A stretch of DNA of 64,000 nucleotides, taken from Paraburkholderia sp. IMGN_8 (GTDB lineage Bacteria > Pseudomonadota > Gammaproteobacteria > Burkholderiales > Burkholderiaceae). The stretch lies in assembly GCF_038050405.1 (NCBI RefSeq), contig NZ_CP150900.1, positions 992,001 through 1,056,000 on the forward strand, read 5' to 3'. Shown in pieces: positions 8,602 to 15,982 of this stretch (its first letter is position 1; each line of letters opens with the position of its first letter). A program made the position numbers and the translations under genes. The notes under the pieces were generated by a model. That model was not told the DNA's origin and searched no databases. It saw only the letters and a list, made by a program, of their open reading frames with translations.

Positions 8602-9083
8602 GCCGTTACCTCCACGCATTTACTGGCGGCGGCGAAGAGCGCGTCGAACTTTTGCGGCGTGACTTTCGCGTGCAGCGTGCCGTTGAGCATCATTGCCGGC
8701 GAGAGCGCACATTGGCCGAGGCAATACACCGATTCCAGTTCCACCGTCGCGTCATGCCGATGCTCCGCATCGAAACGGCAGCTGGTGTGCGCCTCGATAT
8801 GTTGCGCGAGCGCTTCGGTGCCCATGCTGCGGCACGCCTCCGCGCGGCACAACTGCACCGTGACGGGCGCGGCGGGCTGCGTGCGGAAGTAGTGGTAGTA
8901 GGTGATGACGCCGTGGACTTCCGCGCGCGACAGGTTCATTGCGCGCGCGAGCGGCGCAACCGTGTCTGGCGGCACGTAGCCGAGTTCATCCTGAATCGCG
9001 TGCAGTACCGCAAGCAGCGACATGCCCGGCTGGGCGTGACGTTGCACGAGTTGATCCGGCGCGATGGCGAGGGAATCGTCCAA
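8598..9083 (-). CDS. fdsG: NAD-dependent formate dehydrogenase gamma subunit (NuoE-like)
   Basis: This 161-residue thioredoxin-like 2Fe-2S protein is the gamma subunit that links the FdsB flavin centre into the electron chain. The iron-sulfur ligands are visible as CRAEAC and CLGQC, about 40 residues apart, the usual NuoE pattern. The N-terminal half (LLAVLHAIQDELGYVPPD...VHGVITYYHYFR) is the standard helical bundle. No ATG fits: the gene starts with TTG at 9083, preceded by GGAGGAG at a spacing of seven, which is strong support for this start. It is the first gene of the operon and is divergent from the fdsR-like regulator across 134 bases. Confidence 0.95.
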   Translation of the reverse strand: MDDSLAIAPDQLVQRHAQPGMSLLAVLHAIQDELGYVPPDTVAPLARAMNLSRAEVHGVITYYHYFRTQPAAPVTVQLCRAEACRSMGTEALAQHIEAHTSCRFDAEHRHDATVELESVYCLGQCALSPAMMLNGTLHAKVTPQKFDALFAAASKCVEVTA

Positions 9084-9100
9084 GTGGGGGCTCCTCCAAA

Positions 9101-9223
9101 GTCATATATGCACTTGTCATTCATAATGAGTGCACCTATGCTTTGTATATTAGATACGGGATAGCGGAACAATAGGCGTGTGAAACGCCTCGTGCAATAG
9201 GAAAGAGAAGATCATATATGATC
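9101..9223. promoter_or_regulatory. Shared fdsG / fdsR control region with CATATATG palindromes
   Basis: The divergent promoter region contains CATATATG twice (9103-9110 and 9213-9220). The second copy is the core of a perfect 14-bp palindrome, GATCATATATGATC (9210-9223), that covers the fdsR start codon. A further palindrome, TCATTCATAATGA (9117-9129), lies inside a wider TGCACT / AGTGCA repeat. These are good candidates for binding sites of the fdsR product acting on both sides. No protein-binding evidence is available from sequence alone. Confidence 0.5.
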
Positions 9224-10297
9224 AGGATCGAGTGCCAGGCGCAGCTGGTCGTGAGAGGTCCGGACGGCCGTGAGGCAAGCCTGTCGGACGTGGTGCCGCT
9301 GCTTGCGCTGGTGGACGAGTCCGGCAGCATCGCGCAGGCGGCGACGCTTAAGGGTTTGTCCTACCGGCACGCGTGGGGTTTGCTGCGCAGCATCGAGGAG
9401 CGTTTGGGCGGTCCGTTGATCGCGAAGGAGCGTGGCCGCGGCTCGGTGCTGTCCGAACTCGGGCAAGCGGTGCTGCGTGCGCAGCGTCTGTGCGGCGAGC
9501 GGCTGGACGGCAATATGCAGGCGCTCGCCAGCGAGGTCGCGAGCGATCTGAACCGCTGGCTGGCACCACCCGCCGACGACGTGCGGATTCACGCGTCGCA
9601 CGGCTATGCCGTCGCTGCGCTGGTGACGGCGCTGGTCGCGAACGATCTGCCGGTCGACATCAAGTACCGCGATAGCGCGGACGCTGTCAGTGCACTGGCG
9701 CGTAGCGAATGCGATCTGGCCGGTTTCCATTTGCCGCTCGGCGAGTTTCGCGCGGCGTGCGCCGACACATATCGACGCTGGCTCGATCCGCAACGCCACG
9801 TGCTCGTCCATCTGACGCGGCGCAAGCAGGGCCTGTTTCTCGGTAAGGGCAATCCGAAACGAATCAGTGGTCTGAGCGATCTCGCGCGCGGCGATATCCG
9901 CTTCGTCAATCGTCAGCCCGGTTCCGGTACGCGGATGCTGCTCGATCTTGCGTTGAGGCAAGTCGGCGTAGATCCGGATCGGGTCAACGGCTATGCGTCG
10001 ACGGAGCTGACGCATTCGGCGATCGCCGCGTTTGTGGCGAGCGGCATGGCGGACGTGGGCTTCGGCGTCGAGCCGGCGGCGCATCACTTCGGGCTCGACT
10101 TCATTCCGATCGTCGACGAAGACTATTACTTCGCCTGCGACCGCGCGCGGCTGGAGCGCGCGCCGCTCGCGACGGTGATCGAACTGCTGCGCGGCGATGC
10201 ATTTCGCCACAGCGTCGAACAGCTCGAAGGCTACGATCCGCACGACTGCGGCAAGCTGCTCGATCTCGATGTGGGGCTCGGCGAAGCAGCGCTGTAA
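9218..10297 (+). CDS. fdsR: FdsR-type transcriptional regulator: ModE/LysR-like HTH plus periplasmic-binding-protein-like domain
   Basis: This 359-residue regulator has an N-terminal winged helix of the ModE/LysR sort (residues 20-90: LLALVDESGSIAQAATLKGLSYRHAWGLLR). A C-terminal substrate-binding domain of the molybdate/tungstate PBP type follows (FVNRQPGSGTRMLLDLAL; YASTELTHSAIAAFVASGMADVGFG). This architecture matches FdsR, known in Cupriavidus necator to sit divergently from the fds operon and control it in response to formate. The same family is also annotated as a molybdate- or tungstate-sensing regulator, so the ligand here is inferred from position. A purine-rich GAAAGAGAAG lies upstream of the ATG, which itself is inside a palindrome. 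Confidence 0.85.
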   Translation: MIRIECQAQLVVRGPDGREASLSDVVPLLALVDESGSIAQAATLKGLSYRHAWGLLRSIEERLGGPLIAKERGRGSVLSELGQAVLRAQRLCGERLDGNMQALASEVASDLNRWLAPPADDVRIHASHGYAVAALVTALVANDLPVDIKYRDSADAVSALARSECDLAGFHLPLGEFRAACADTYRRWLDPQRHVLVHLTRRKQGLFLGKGNPKRISGLSDLARGDIRFVNRQPGSGTRMLLDLALRQVGVDPDRVNGYASTELTHSAIAAFVASGMADVGFGVEPAAHHFGLDFIPIVDEDYYFACDRARLERAPLATVIELLRGDAFRHSVEQLEGYDPHDCGKLLDLDVGLGEAAL

Positions 10298-10407
10298 GCG
10301 GCTGTAAACATCAAGGTGCCTTTGGCGCTGCGTGGGGCGTCCGTTTGGGATACTCTCTCAACTTCCGCTTCCGCCTTAACCGCGCGCTGTGCCGCGCCGA
10401 ATCCGAT

Positions 10408-10671
10408 ATGAAAGTTCTTCTTCACGCGTGTGCTGCCGTTGCGACGGCAGGGGTGCTTCTCGCCACCGTTTCCGTTGCTTTCGCACAGAATGCGCCTGGC
10501 GTGCCGGGTGGCATCCTGCAAGACGAGTTCCGTCTTGCCGAACATCCGCAAATGCCGTTTGCTGCGTCAGCGCCTTCGGATAAATATCAGTCTGGCAAAA
10601 AATCAGCCATGCGCAAGCGGGGCGATTTGGGCGATCCGAACGGCTGCAATCTGCAGTGTCCTAAAGACTAG
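10408..10671 (+). CDS. Small secreted protein of unknown function
   Basis: This is an 87-residue protein. It has a clear signal peptide (basic start MKVLLH, hydrophobic core to about residue 25, cleavage after AFA). The mature part of about 60 residues is rich in Pro, Lys and Asp and ends with two cysteines in NGCNLQCPKD, suggesting one disulfide in the periplasm. I do not recognise a named domain. No strong ribosome binding site is seen before the ATG. A perfect 9-bp hairpin follows the stop. The neighbouring genes (fdsR upstream, a Yx(FWY)xxD-repeat secreted protein convergent downstream) give no functional hint. Confidence 0.65.
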   Translation: MKVLLHACAAVATAGVLLATVSVAFAQNAPGVPGGILQDEFRLAEHPQMPFAASAPSDKYQSGKKSAMRKRGDLGDPNGCNLQCPKD

Positions 10672-10726
10672 TGAGTGGACAAATAAGCAGACGAACAAGC
10701 GTTTTCGTTTTTGCTTTCGTTCGCGC

Positions 10727-10756
10727 GACGCCGGCGTTCTGCCGGCGTCTTCGTTT
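10727..10756 (+). terminator. Hairpin terminator after the small secreted-protein gene
   Basis: GACGCCGGC at 10727-10735 pairs perfectly with GCCGGCGTC at 10741-10749 around a five-base loop. It is followed by the interrupted T-run TTCGTTT. It lies between two convergent genes. Confidence 0.6.
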
Positions 10757-10782
10757 GGTGTTCCTTGCGTGGCGGCTATCGG

Positions 10783-11151
10783 TTAGGGCTTCGCCGTATG
10801 CCACATGTCCTTGAAGCCGTCCCCTTTCATGTCTCCCGCCTGCTTGTCGGCTGCGTAGCGATACAGCGGATGGCCTTTGTACGCCCATTGCTGTTTGCCG
10901 TCGGCGGAAGGGATTAGCGTCCAGTCGCCTGACGGCTTGTCCGAAGGGCTCGCTACCGCAGCAGGCCAGTAGCTCATGCAGCCGCCGGTGCAGGCGCTCG
11001 CGCCGGGCGTGGTGTCTTTGTCGAAGGTGTAGAGCGTCATGCCGTCCGCGGTAACGAAACGGCCATCGACGACTTTCGGCGCCTCGGCGAAAGCAGCTTG
11101 TTGCAGCGCGAGCAGCGTGAGCGTGGAGAGGCAGAAGAGAGTCTTGCGCAT
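10783..11151 (-). CDS. Secreted COG4315 protein (Yx(FWY)xxD repeats)
   Basis: This 122-residue exported protein has a signal peptide ending at AFA-EAP (residues 1-22). The mature part has two copies of the family motif, LYTFDKD (ending a first unit) and LYRYAADKQAG (second unit). A conserved CTGGCMSYWPA segment lies between them, with two cysteines likely to form a disulfide or bind metal or haem. This family (COG4315, predicted lipoprotein with conserved Yx(FWY)xxD motif) is periplasmic and of unknown biochemical role; there is no lipobox here, so it should be soluble. AGGAG precedes the ATG at a spacing of eight. It stands alone between convergent and divergent neighbours. Confidence 0.85.
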   Translation of the reverse strand: MRKTLFCLSTLTLLALQQAAFAEAPKVVDGRFVTADGMTLYTFDKDTTPGASACTGGCMSYWPAAVASPSDKPSGDWTLIPSADGKQQWAYKGHPLYRYAADKQAGDMKGDGFKDMWHTAKP

Positions 11152-11580
11152 GATGTCGGCTCCTGATTTTGGTGTTGGTCTCGCGCGGCACATGGCGTGC
11201 AGGCGCGCGTGGCGAATAAACGATTGAATGTGTGCGTTTATTCCATTCGCGGCCTGGTTCGCCGCGCTGATGCTTGCCAGCAAAAAGACACGCTCGATGA
11301 AGCATTGAGCGGGCCTTCTGTTTTATAGGCGTTTTCCGTGCGCCGCGCTGTGCCTGGTGCGGTACCGAGGTGAACCTCGCGCACGCCGTTTGCCGGATGC
11401 TGGCATCTGCGCGAGCCTGCGAATCGGACCTGGTGCGCCAGGAAAACGTTGCCGGAGTTTGTATGCTGGATCACTGACGTGAGCCAAATTTACTCAATAA
11501 ACGGCGCCGCGATGCTATGCTGAGGCGCAAAACCGGCAGGTACCGTTTTCAAAGAATACCTAATTAACCCGGAGTTAGGC
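11152..11580. other. Gene-free stretch ahead of the glycosyltransferase-like gene
   Basis: These 429 bases hold the leader of the COG4315 gene and the upstream region of the downstream glycosyltransferase-like gene. The last 100 bases are clearly AT-richer than the surroundings and contain TATGCT at 11516-11521 as a possible -10, but no properly spaced -35 is visible. I find no convincing reading frame, RNA gene or repeat here. Confidence 0.5.
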
Positions 11581-12552
11581 ATGCTGAGAAAGGTAGTCGA
11601 TCGCGCAAAACAGATCCGGCGCAGCGAGGGGTTCAAGCATTCCGTGGCCATGCCCAGCCGAATGTCGCTCCATGCCAAACAGCGTTTGAACAAGGGCGTA
11701 TTTGCAATCGAGATTCGGGAGAATTCCGGTTTTTTCTCCGCGATGCAGATGGTCCTGTTTATTCTGATGTATTGCGACGAAAAAAATCTGACTCCGCGCA
11801 TTTCAGCCCGCGGGGGAATATATGGTGACCCCGAAGGAAAATTGGACTGGTTCTCAGCTTTCTTCGAGACGGTGCGGACGCCGTCGGGCGCAACGCCGAC
11901 GCAAAATGTGAGGACGTCGACGGTTCGCGATCTGGTTCAGTTGGGCTTTCGCCAACGGTATGAACACCGGCTTCAACTCAAGAGCGCGAGCGAACTCTTT
12001 CACGCGCATTATCGACCGGCCGCGCACATCTTCGCCGAGGTCAACTCCATCTGTGAACGGCTCGAGATCGGCGCATCAACCCTCGGCGCGCATTTCAGAG
12101 GCACGGATAAGAACCTGGAAGCCATGCCGGTTTCATGGGGAAACTTTTGCCGGCTGGTGGAATCGACGCTTGCGGAAAATCCGCATTTAACCAGCATCTT
12201 CGTATCGAGCGACGAACAGGCGTTTATCGACTATTTCGTCGCGTGGCCATTCAGCAAACCAATCAAGGTAGCGCCCGCAAAATTACTCGCAAACGGCAGC
12301 ACACCCATTCATTTCAGCGGCTATCCAGGACTTGAAATCGGCCGTGAGGCGCTGGTTTCCAGCCTGCTGCTTTCGAGTTGCGGGTTTCTCGTGAAAACGC
12401 CGTCTTATTTGTCCGCATGGTCCAAAATATTCAATCCGTCACTTCCGGTGAGGCTCGCGTCGCCCCCGCGTCCGGATGCGTTCTGGTTTCCCGACAGTCG
12501 GCTCTGGATCGAACAGGATGAGCAGAGCAGGGTCCTGTTTGATGGGCAGTAG
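11581..12552 (+). CDS. NodZ/FUT8-like (GT23-type) glycosyltransferase homologue
   Basis: This 323-residue protein has no signal peptide. The segment STLGAHFRGTDK (residues 167-177) matches the HxRxTDK donor-binding motif of the alpha-1,6-fucosyltransferase fold (NodZ, FUT8, POFUT). It is followed by IFVSSDEQAFIDYF and a C-terminal FLVKTPSYLSAWSKIFNP, which correspond to the SSD and S-x-(F/Y)S motifs of that family. A GDP-sugar transferase acting on a surface polysaccharide is therefore likely, but the substrate is unknown. CGGAG lies before the ATG. Base composition and codon use are AT-richer than neighbours (frequent aaa, att, ttt), and the gene sits by itself next to the 3' end of ssrA. 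Both facts suggest acquisition by transfer. Confidence 0.6.
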   Translation: MLRKVVDRAKQIRRSEGFKHSVAMPSRMSLHAKQRLNKGVFAIEIRENSGFFSAMQMVLFILMYCDEKNLTPRISARGGIYGDPEGKLDWFSAFFETVRTPSGATPTQNVRTSTVRDLVQLGFRQRYEHRLQLKSASELFHAHYRPAAHIFAEVNSICERLEIGASTLGAHFRGTDKNLEAMPVSWGNFCRLVESTLAENPHLTSIFVSSDEQAFIDYFVAWPFSKPIKVAPAKLLANGSTPIHFSGYPGLEIGREALVSSLLLSSCGFLVKTPSYLSAWSKIFNPSLPVRLASPPRPDAFWFPDSRLWIEQDEQSRVLFDGQ

Positions 12553-12616
12553 GTCGAACATCGGCGGGTCGAGCGCACTCTGGCGGTCGATCGTGATGCA
12601 TGGGAATGACGGGCAG

Positions 12617-12657
12617 CAAAAAACCCCGCGAAGCGTCGGCCTGGCGGGGTTTTTTGT
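12617..12657. terminator. Bidirectional terminator between the glycosyltransferase gene and ssrA
   Basis: A-run, ACCCCGC, 14-base loop, GCGGGGT, T-run: the stem is flanked by A and T tracts on opposite sides, so it can end transcription from both the plus-strand gene and the minus-strand tmRNA gene. Confidence 0.8.
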
Positions 12658-12685
12658 AAAACATTGCAGCCACTTGCAAGGTGTT

Positions 12686-13055
12686 TGGTGGAGGCGGCGG
12701 GAATCGAACCCGCGTCCAGAAGCACTCTACGACTAGTTCTACATACTTAGTTCTGTCTTTTGATTTAACCACCACGACGCGGACGAACACGCTGCGTGAC
12801 GGCGATTCACTAGATTTTCGACCCGGGCGTCGTGACGCCGCCAAGGCTTAACTGACGTATATGACCTCTGTCGGTATTGCTACCGGTCTTGCGACTCTAA
12901 CCCGTCAGTGAGCCAGGCAGAGGACGGCGGCCCTTAGGCTGCCAGTGCGAACGTTTCGTCGTTTGCAGTTACGTTTTTCCCATTGATTAACGAGGTGACG
13001 GGTCCTCGGTATGCCCTAGCCGCTTCGCAACCCCTGTCGAAACCAGGTCGCCCCC
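12686..13055 (-). ncRNA. ssrA: tmRNA (transfer-messenger RNA)
   Basis: This is a 370-nt tmRNA that rescues stalled ribosomes with SmpB. The 5' end GGGGGCG pairs with the 3' CGCCTCC preceding ACCA to form the tRNA-like acceptor stem. The T-arm region GGTTCGATTCC is intact and CCA is encoded (12686-12688 on the reverse strand). The tag reading frame runs from GCA at 12966 to TAA at 12934 and encodes ANDETFALAA, the degradation tag with the usual LAA end. The body between carries several pseudoknot-forming GC-rich stems. AT-rich DNA about 35 bases upstream of the mature 5' end may hold the promoter. The 3' end is a known favourite integration site for islands. Confidence 0.97.
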
Positions 13056-13181
13056 GCGGTTCGTTGCCCAAAATTCTGGGCCAACGTAGATTTTACAATA
13101 GTTTGACAGCGACGTCTTTGCTGATTGCCTGGCCGATCGCGGATTGCTGTGCTGCTGCGGCGGCGGTGTATCAGGCAAGGT

Positions 13182-13895
13182 TCAGCCGATCTCGCGCAGC
13201 AGCTTCTGCAATTCAGCCGGCGACTGCACAACGTGCTGTGCATGCCATTGCGTCGGCGGGATATCGTTGCCGCAGTAGCCGTACGCAGCGGCCACCGTCT
13301 TCATGCCGGCCGCGAAGCCCGCCTGCACGTCGCGCAGGTCGTCGCCGACATAGATAATGCGTTCCGGCGCCAGATCCAGCTCGCGCGCGGCGTGCAGCAA
13401 CGGCGCGGGATGCGGCTTCGAATGCGGTGTCGTATCGCCGCTCACCACGCAGCCTGCGCGTTCTTCGAGGCCCAGTTGCGCCACCAGCGGCTCAGTCAGC
13501 CGGGCCGCCTTGTTTGTCACGATGCCCCAGCGCACGCCGCGTTCGTCGAGCTCGTCGAGCAATTCGGGGATGCCGGGAAACAGGGTGGTCTCGATGCACA
13601 AGTCCGCTTCGTAATTGGCGAGAAACTCCTCGCGCATCGACGTGAACTCGTGGTTGTCGGGGCCGATGCCGAAGGCGCCGCCGATCAGTCCGCGCGCGCC
13701 CGCGGAGGCGAGTGGCCGCAGGTCTTCGAGCGGCACCATCTCGAGGCCGCGGTCGTGGCGCATTTTGTTGACGGCGGCGGCGAGATCGGGCGCCGTGTCG
13801 GCCAGGGTGCCGTCAAGGTCGAACAACACAGCCTGGAAAAGGCCGAGGTCGGCGTCGTCATCTTCGCGTTGGGGCAGGGGCGTGGGATCGCTCAT
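13182..13895 (-). CDS. gph: Phosphoglycolate phosphatase
   Basis: This 237-residue HAD-superfamily hydrolase removes phosphate from 2-phosphoglycolate made during DNA repair and oxygenase side reactions. Motif I is FDLDGTL at residues 25-31 (nucleophile Asp26, acid/base Asp28), and motif II is the TNK in GIVTNKAARL. The lysine of motif III is in SKPHPAPLL and the acidic motif IV is YVGDDLRDVQAG. The cap domain is the helical C1 type. It is followed 24 bases upstream on the same strand by ubiG, the usual ubiG-gph pairing in this family, so they form an operon. The ATG follows a GGAAAG-like purine run. Confidence 0.95.
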   Translation of the reverse strand: MSDPTPLPQREDDDADLGLFQAVLFDLDGTLADTAPDLAAAVNKMRHDRGLEMVPLEDLRPLASAGARGLIGGAFGIGPDNHEFTSMREEFLANYEADLCIETTLFPGIPELLDELDERGVRWGIVTNKAARLTEPLVAQLGLEERAGCVVSGDTTPHSKPHPAPLLHAARELDLAPERIIYVGDDLRDVQAGFAAGMKTVAAAYGYCGNDIPPTQWHAQHVVQSPAELQKLLREIG

Positions 13896-13919
13896 TGATT
13901 GGAAAGAGGTCGGGGCGGA

Positions 13920-14618
13920 TCAGACGTCGCGGCGGCAAGCGAGAATATAGTTCACGCTCGTGTCGGCGGACAGCGCGAAATGCTTGCTGAGCGGGTTGTA
14001 CACGATACCTTTGATGTCGACCGTACGCAGGTCGGCGGCGCGCACGAAGCCCGCCAATTCCGAAGGACGGATGAAGCGCGCGTAGTCGTGGGTGCCCTTG
14101 GGCAGCATCCGCGCGATATATTCGGCGCCGATCACCGCGAACAGGTAAGACTTCACGTTGCGGTTCAGCGTGGAGAAAAACACCCAGCCACCGGGTTTCA
14201 CCAATGTCTTGCAGGCGGCGACGATGGCGGCCGGTTCGGGCACGTGCTCGAGCATTTCCATGCAGGTCACGACGTCGTATGTGCCCGGTTCGCGGGTGGC
14301 GAGCGCCTCGGCGGCGATTTCCTCGTAACTAACGGTTACACCACTTTCAAGGCTGTGAAGATCTGCCACGCCGAGCGCCTGGCTCGACAGGTCGATTCCC
14401 TTCACATGCGCGCCCAGTCCCGCCATCGATTCCGACAGAATGCCGCCGCCGCAGCCGATATCCAGAACGCGTTTGCCGGCCAGATGCGCATGCGTGTCGA
14501 TCCAGCTAAGGCGGATTGGGTTGAGTTCGTGCAGCGGCTTGAATTCGGCGTTGGGGTCCCACCAACGATGCGCGAGATCGCTAAATTTCTGCAGTTCGTG
14601 GGGATCGGCATTGGTCAT
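13920..14618 (-). CDS. ubiG: Ubiquinone biosynthesis O-methyltransferase
   Basis: This 232-residue SAM-dependent methyltransferase carries out both O-methylations of the ubiquinone ring. The SAM-binding motif VLDIGCGGG is at residues 51-59, and [11 protein letters not shown] marks motif II. The N-terminal [31 protein letters not shown] is the UbiG signature, and the C-terminal [14 protein letters not shown] is the membrane-lipid-interacting insert. The ATG at 14618 is preferred over an upstream extension because family proteins begin here; GAGG lies ten bases before it. It is first in the ubiG-gph unit. Confidence 0.96.
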   Translation of the reverse strand: MTNADPHELQKFSDLAHRWWDPNAEFKPLHELNPIRLSWIDTHAHLAGKRVLDIGCGGGILSESMAGLGAHVKGIDLSSQALGVADLHSLESGVTVSYEEIAAEALATREPGTYDVVTCMEMLEHVPEPAAIVAACKTLVKPGGWVFFSTLNRNVKSYLFAVIGAEYIARMLPKGTHDYARFIRPSELAGFVRAADLRTVDIKGIVYNPLSKHFALSADTSVNYILACRRDV

Positions 14619-14805
14619 GGGGAAGCTGCCTCGATGAGAGCGGTGAGCGGGCGCTCGAGGATAAACCCTGAGTATATAGGCCGGCGGACGGGGCGGCAAA
14701 ATGCCGCGCCGCGCTGCGCGGCCAGCTAGAGCATTCGATTCCATTGCATTGCGCTTTTCGTCGTGCGACGCAGGCGGGAGCCGTGCAACGCAAAGAACAA
14801 CGGCA

Positions 14806-14834
14806 TAAAAAAAGCCCCGCCGAAGCGGGGCTTT
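14806..14834 (-). terminator. Terminator of the OmpA-family gene
   Basis: On the minus strand the stem AAAGCCCCGC / GCGGGGCTTT closes on a short loop and is followed by a run of seven T residues, directly after the OmpA-family stop codon. Confidence 0.9.
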
Positions 14835-14855
14835 GATACTGCGGTAATTTGTAGC

Positions 14856-15506
14856 TTACTGCTTCGAAGTACCGACAACTTCGACTTCCACGCGACGATC
14901 CGGTGCGAGGCAGGCGACGAGTTGCTTGTGGTTCTTCTGGTTGCAGCCGGTCGTGACCGGGTTACGCTTGCCCTTGCCTTCCGTGTAGATGCGGTTGGCT
15001 TCGATGCCCTTGCTGACCAGGTACGACTTCACAGCTTGAGCGCGGCGCAGCGACAGACGGTCGTTGTACTTGTCCGAACCGATGCGGTCCGTGTAACCCG
15101 TTGCAACGATAACTTCCAGGTTCAGGCCTTGGACCTTCGATGCGAGGTCGTCCAGCTTTTCCTTGCCAGCCGGCTTCAGGACAGCCTTGTCGAAGTCGAA
15201 CAGCGCATCAGCTTGATACGTAATCTTTTGGCTCGTGATAGCCGGTGCAGCAGGTGCGACCGGAGCCGGCGGCGTCGGAGCCTGGGCAACCAGGGCGCCA
15301 TCACACTTAGCGTTGGCCGTTGCCGGCGTCCAGAATGCATCGCGCCAGCAAAGCTCGTTCGTGCCGTTCATCCACACGTATTCGCCGGTGCCATTCACCC
15401 AGTTGTCGTTCGTAGCTTGTCGCGACGCCGGCACCGATTGCGCCATGGCGGATGCAGCCATAACTGCGGTAGCTGCAATGAACGCGAGCTTTGAAAGTTT
15501 ATTCAT
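14856..15506 (-). CDS. ompA: OmpA-family outer-membrane / peptidoglycan-binding protein
   Basis: This 216-residue exported protein has a signal peptide (residues 1-22, cleavage after AMA). A short region with two cysteines (NELCWRDAFWTPATANAKCDG) and a Pro/Ala linker follow. The C-terminal OmpA/MotB domain spans about residues 95-210. The peptidoglycan (diaminopimelate) binding signature is visible as TGYTDRIGSDKYNDRLSLRRAQAVKSYL. It lacks the N-terminal eight-stranded barrel of E. coli OmpA, which is usual for the short Burkholderia form. GAGGAG lies at good spacing before the ATG, and codon use is that of a highly expressed gene. It is divergent from gyrA. Confidence 0.92.
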   Translation of the reverse strand: MNKLSKLAFIAATAVMAASAMAQSVPASRQATNDNWVNGTGEYVWMNGTNELCWRDAFWTPATANAKCDGALVAQAPTPPAPVAPAAPAITSQKITYQADALFDFDKAVLKPAGKEKLDDLASKVQGLNLEVIVATGYTDRIGSDKYNDRLSLRRAQAVKSYLVSKGIEANRIYTEGKGKRNPVTTGCNQKNHKQLVACLAPDRRVEVEVVGTSKQ

Positions 15507-15982
15507 ATTTCTCCTCTCGAAATTGAGATTACCGCAGGTTTACTGCGAGCCTGTTGACGAAGACAAGTCATACATTGCTCGAAGTATAACATCGGTGTAG
15601 AACAAAAAACGTGCTGTGTAGACTTCGAGCAGTGTCTAACTCTTTGTGCGTTGGCATTTTGCCATATCGTTCCCTTCCAACGATAAAAAAATCTGCCCCC
15701 GATCAAATCGCCCTCCAATTGTGGTGCATGCGCAACAGAAGCAATCCCCGGAAGGCGCCGCCAGTCATGGCTGAGCGGCGGATTGGCCCATGCACAAATC
15801 GGGCCTGCCCCGGCTCGATAGCAGGTCGCCCAGGTGCCTTTCGCGTGCGCCTGCTAATAGGTATACGTACCCTCGTCGGGGACGGATGCGCGGCATGTTA
15901 GAATCGCGTGATGCGTTGCGCCTGCAATGCTTACGCGAAGGCGCGGTGTTGTCGTCGTCTTCGCACGTAAAAGATACGGATA
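15507..15982. other. Divergent ompA / gyrA intergenic region
   Basis: This 476-base spacer contains no credible gene. On the minus strand TATACT (15583-15588) is a likely -10 for the ompA-type gene, preceded by an AT-rich tract. TAGAAT at 15899-15904 is a possible -10 toward gyrA but lacks a good -35. A 7-bp inverted repeat GTGCATG (15724-15730) / CATGCAC (15789-15795) is present with a 58-base spacing; its significance is unclear. Confidence 0.5.

Noticed and set aside
6952..8892. 646-codon open frame on the plus strand opposite fdsB and fdsG
   Set aside because: It is the mirror of two well-conserved genes in a GC-rich codon context, has an Arg/Ala/His-heavy composition and no recognisable domain.
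11152..12700. Possible genomic island with att sites at ssrA
   Set aside because: No integrase gene and no duplicated tmRNA 3' end are visible inside the window, so only a possible transfer of a single gene is claimed.
12686..13055. tRNA gene
   Set aside because: The tRNA-like 3' end belongs to tmRNA, as shown by the tag reading frame and the matching 5' acceptor strand 370 bases away.
15724..15795. 7-bp inverted repeat with long spacing upstream of gyrA
   Set aside because: Arms are short and far apart, and there is no link to a promoter element; it could occur by chance.
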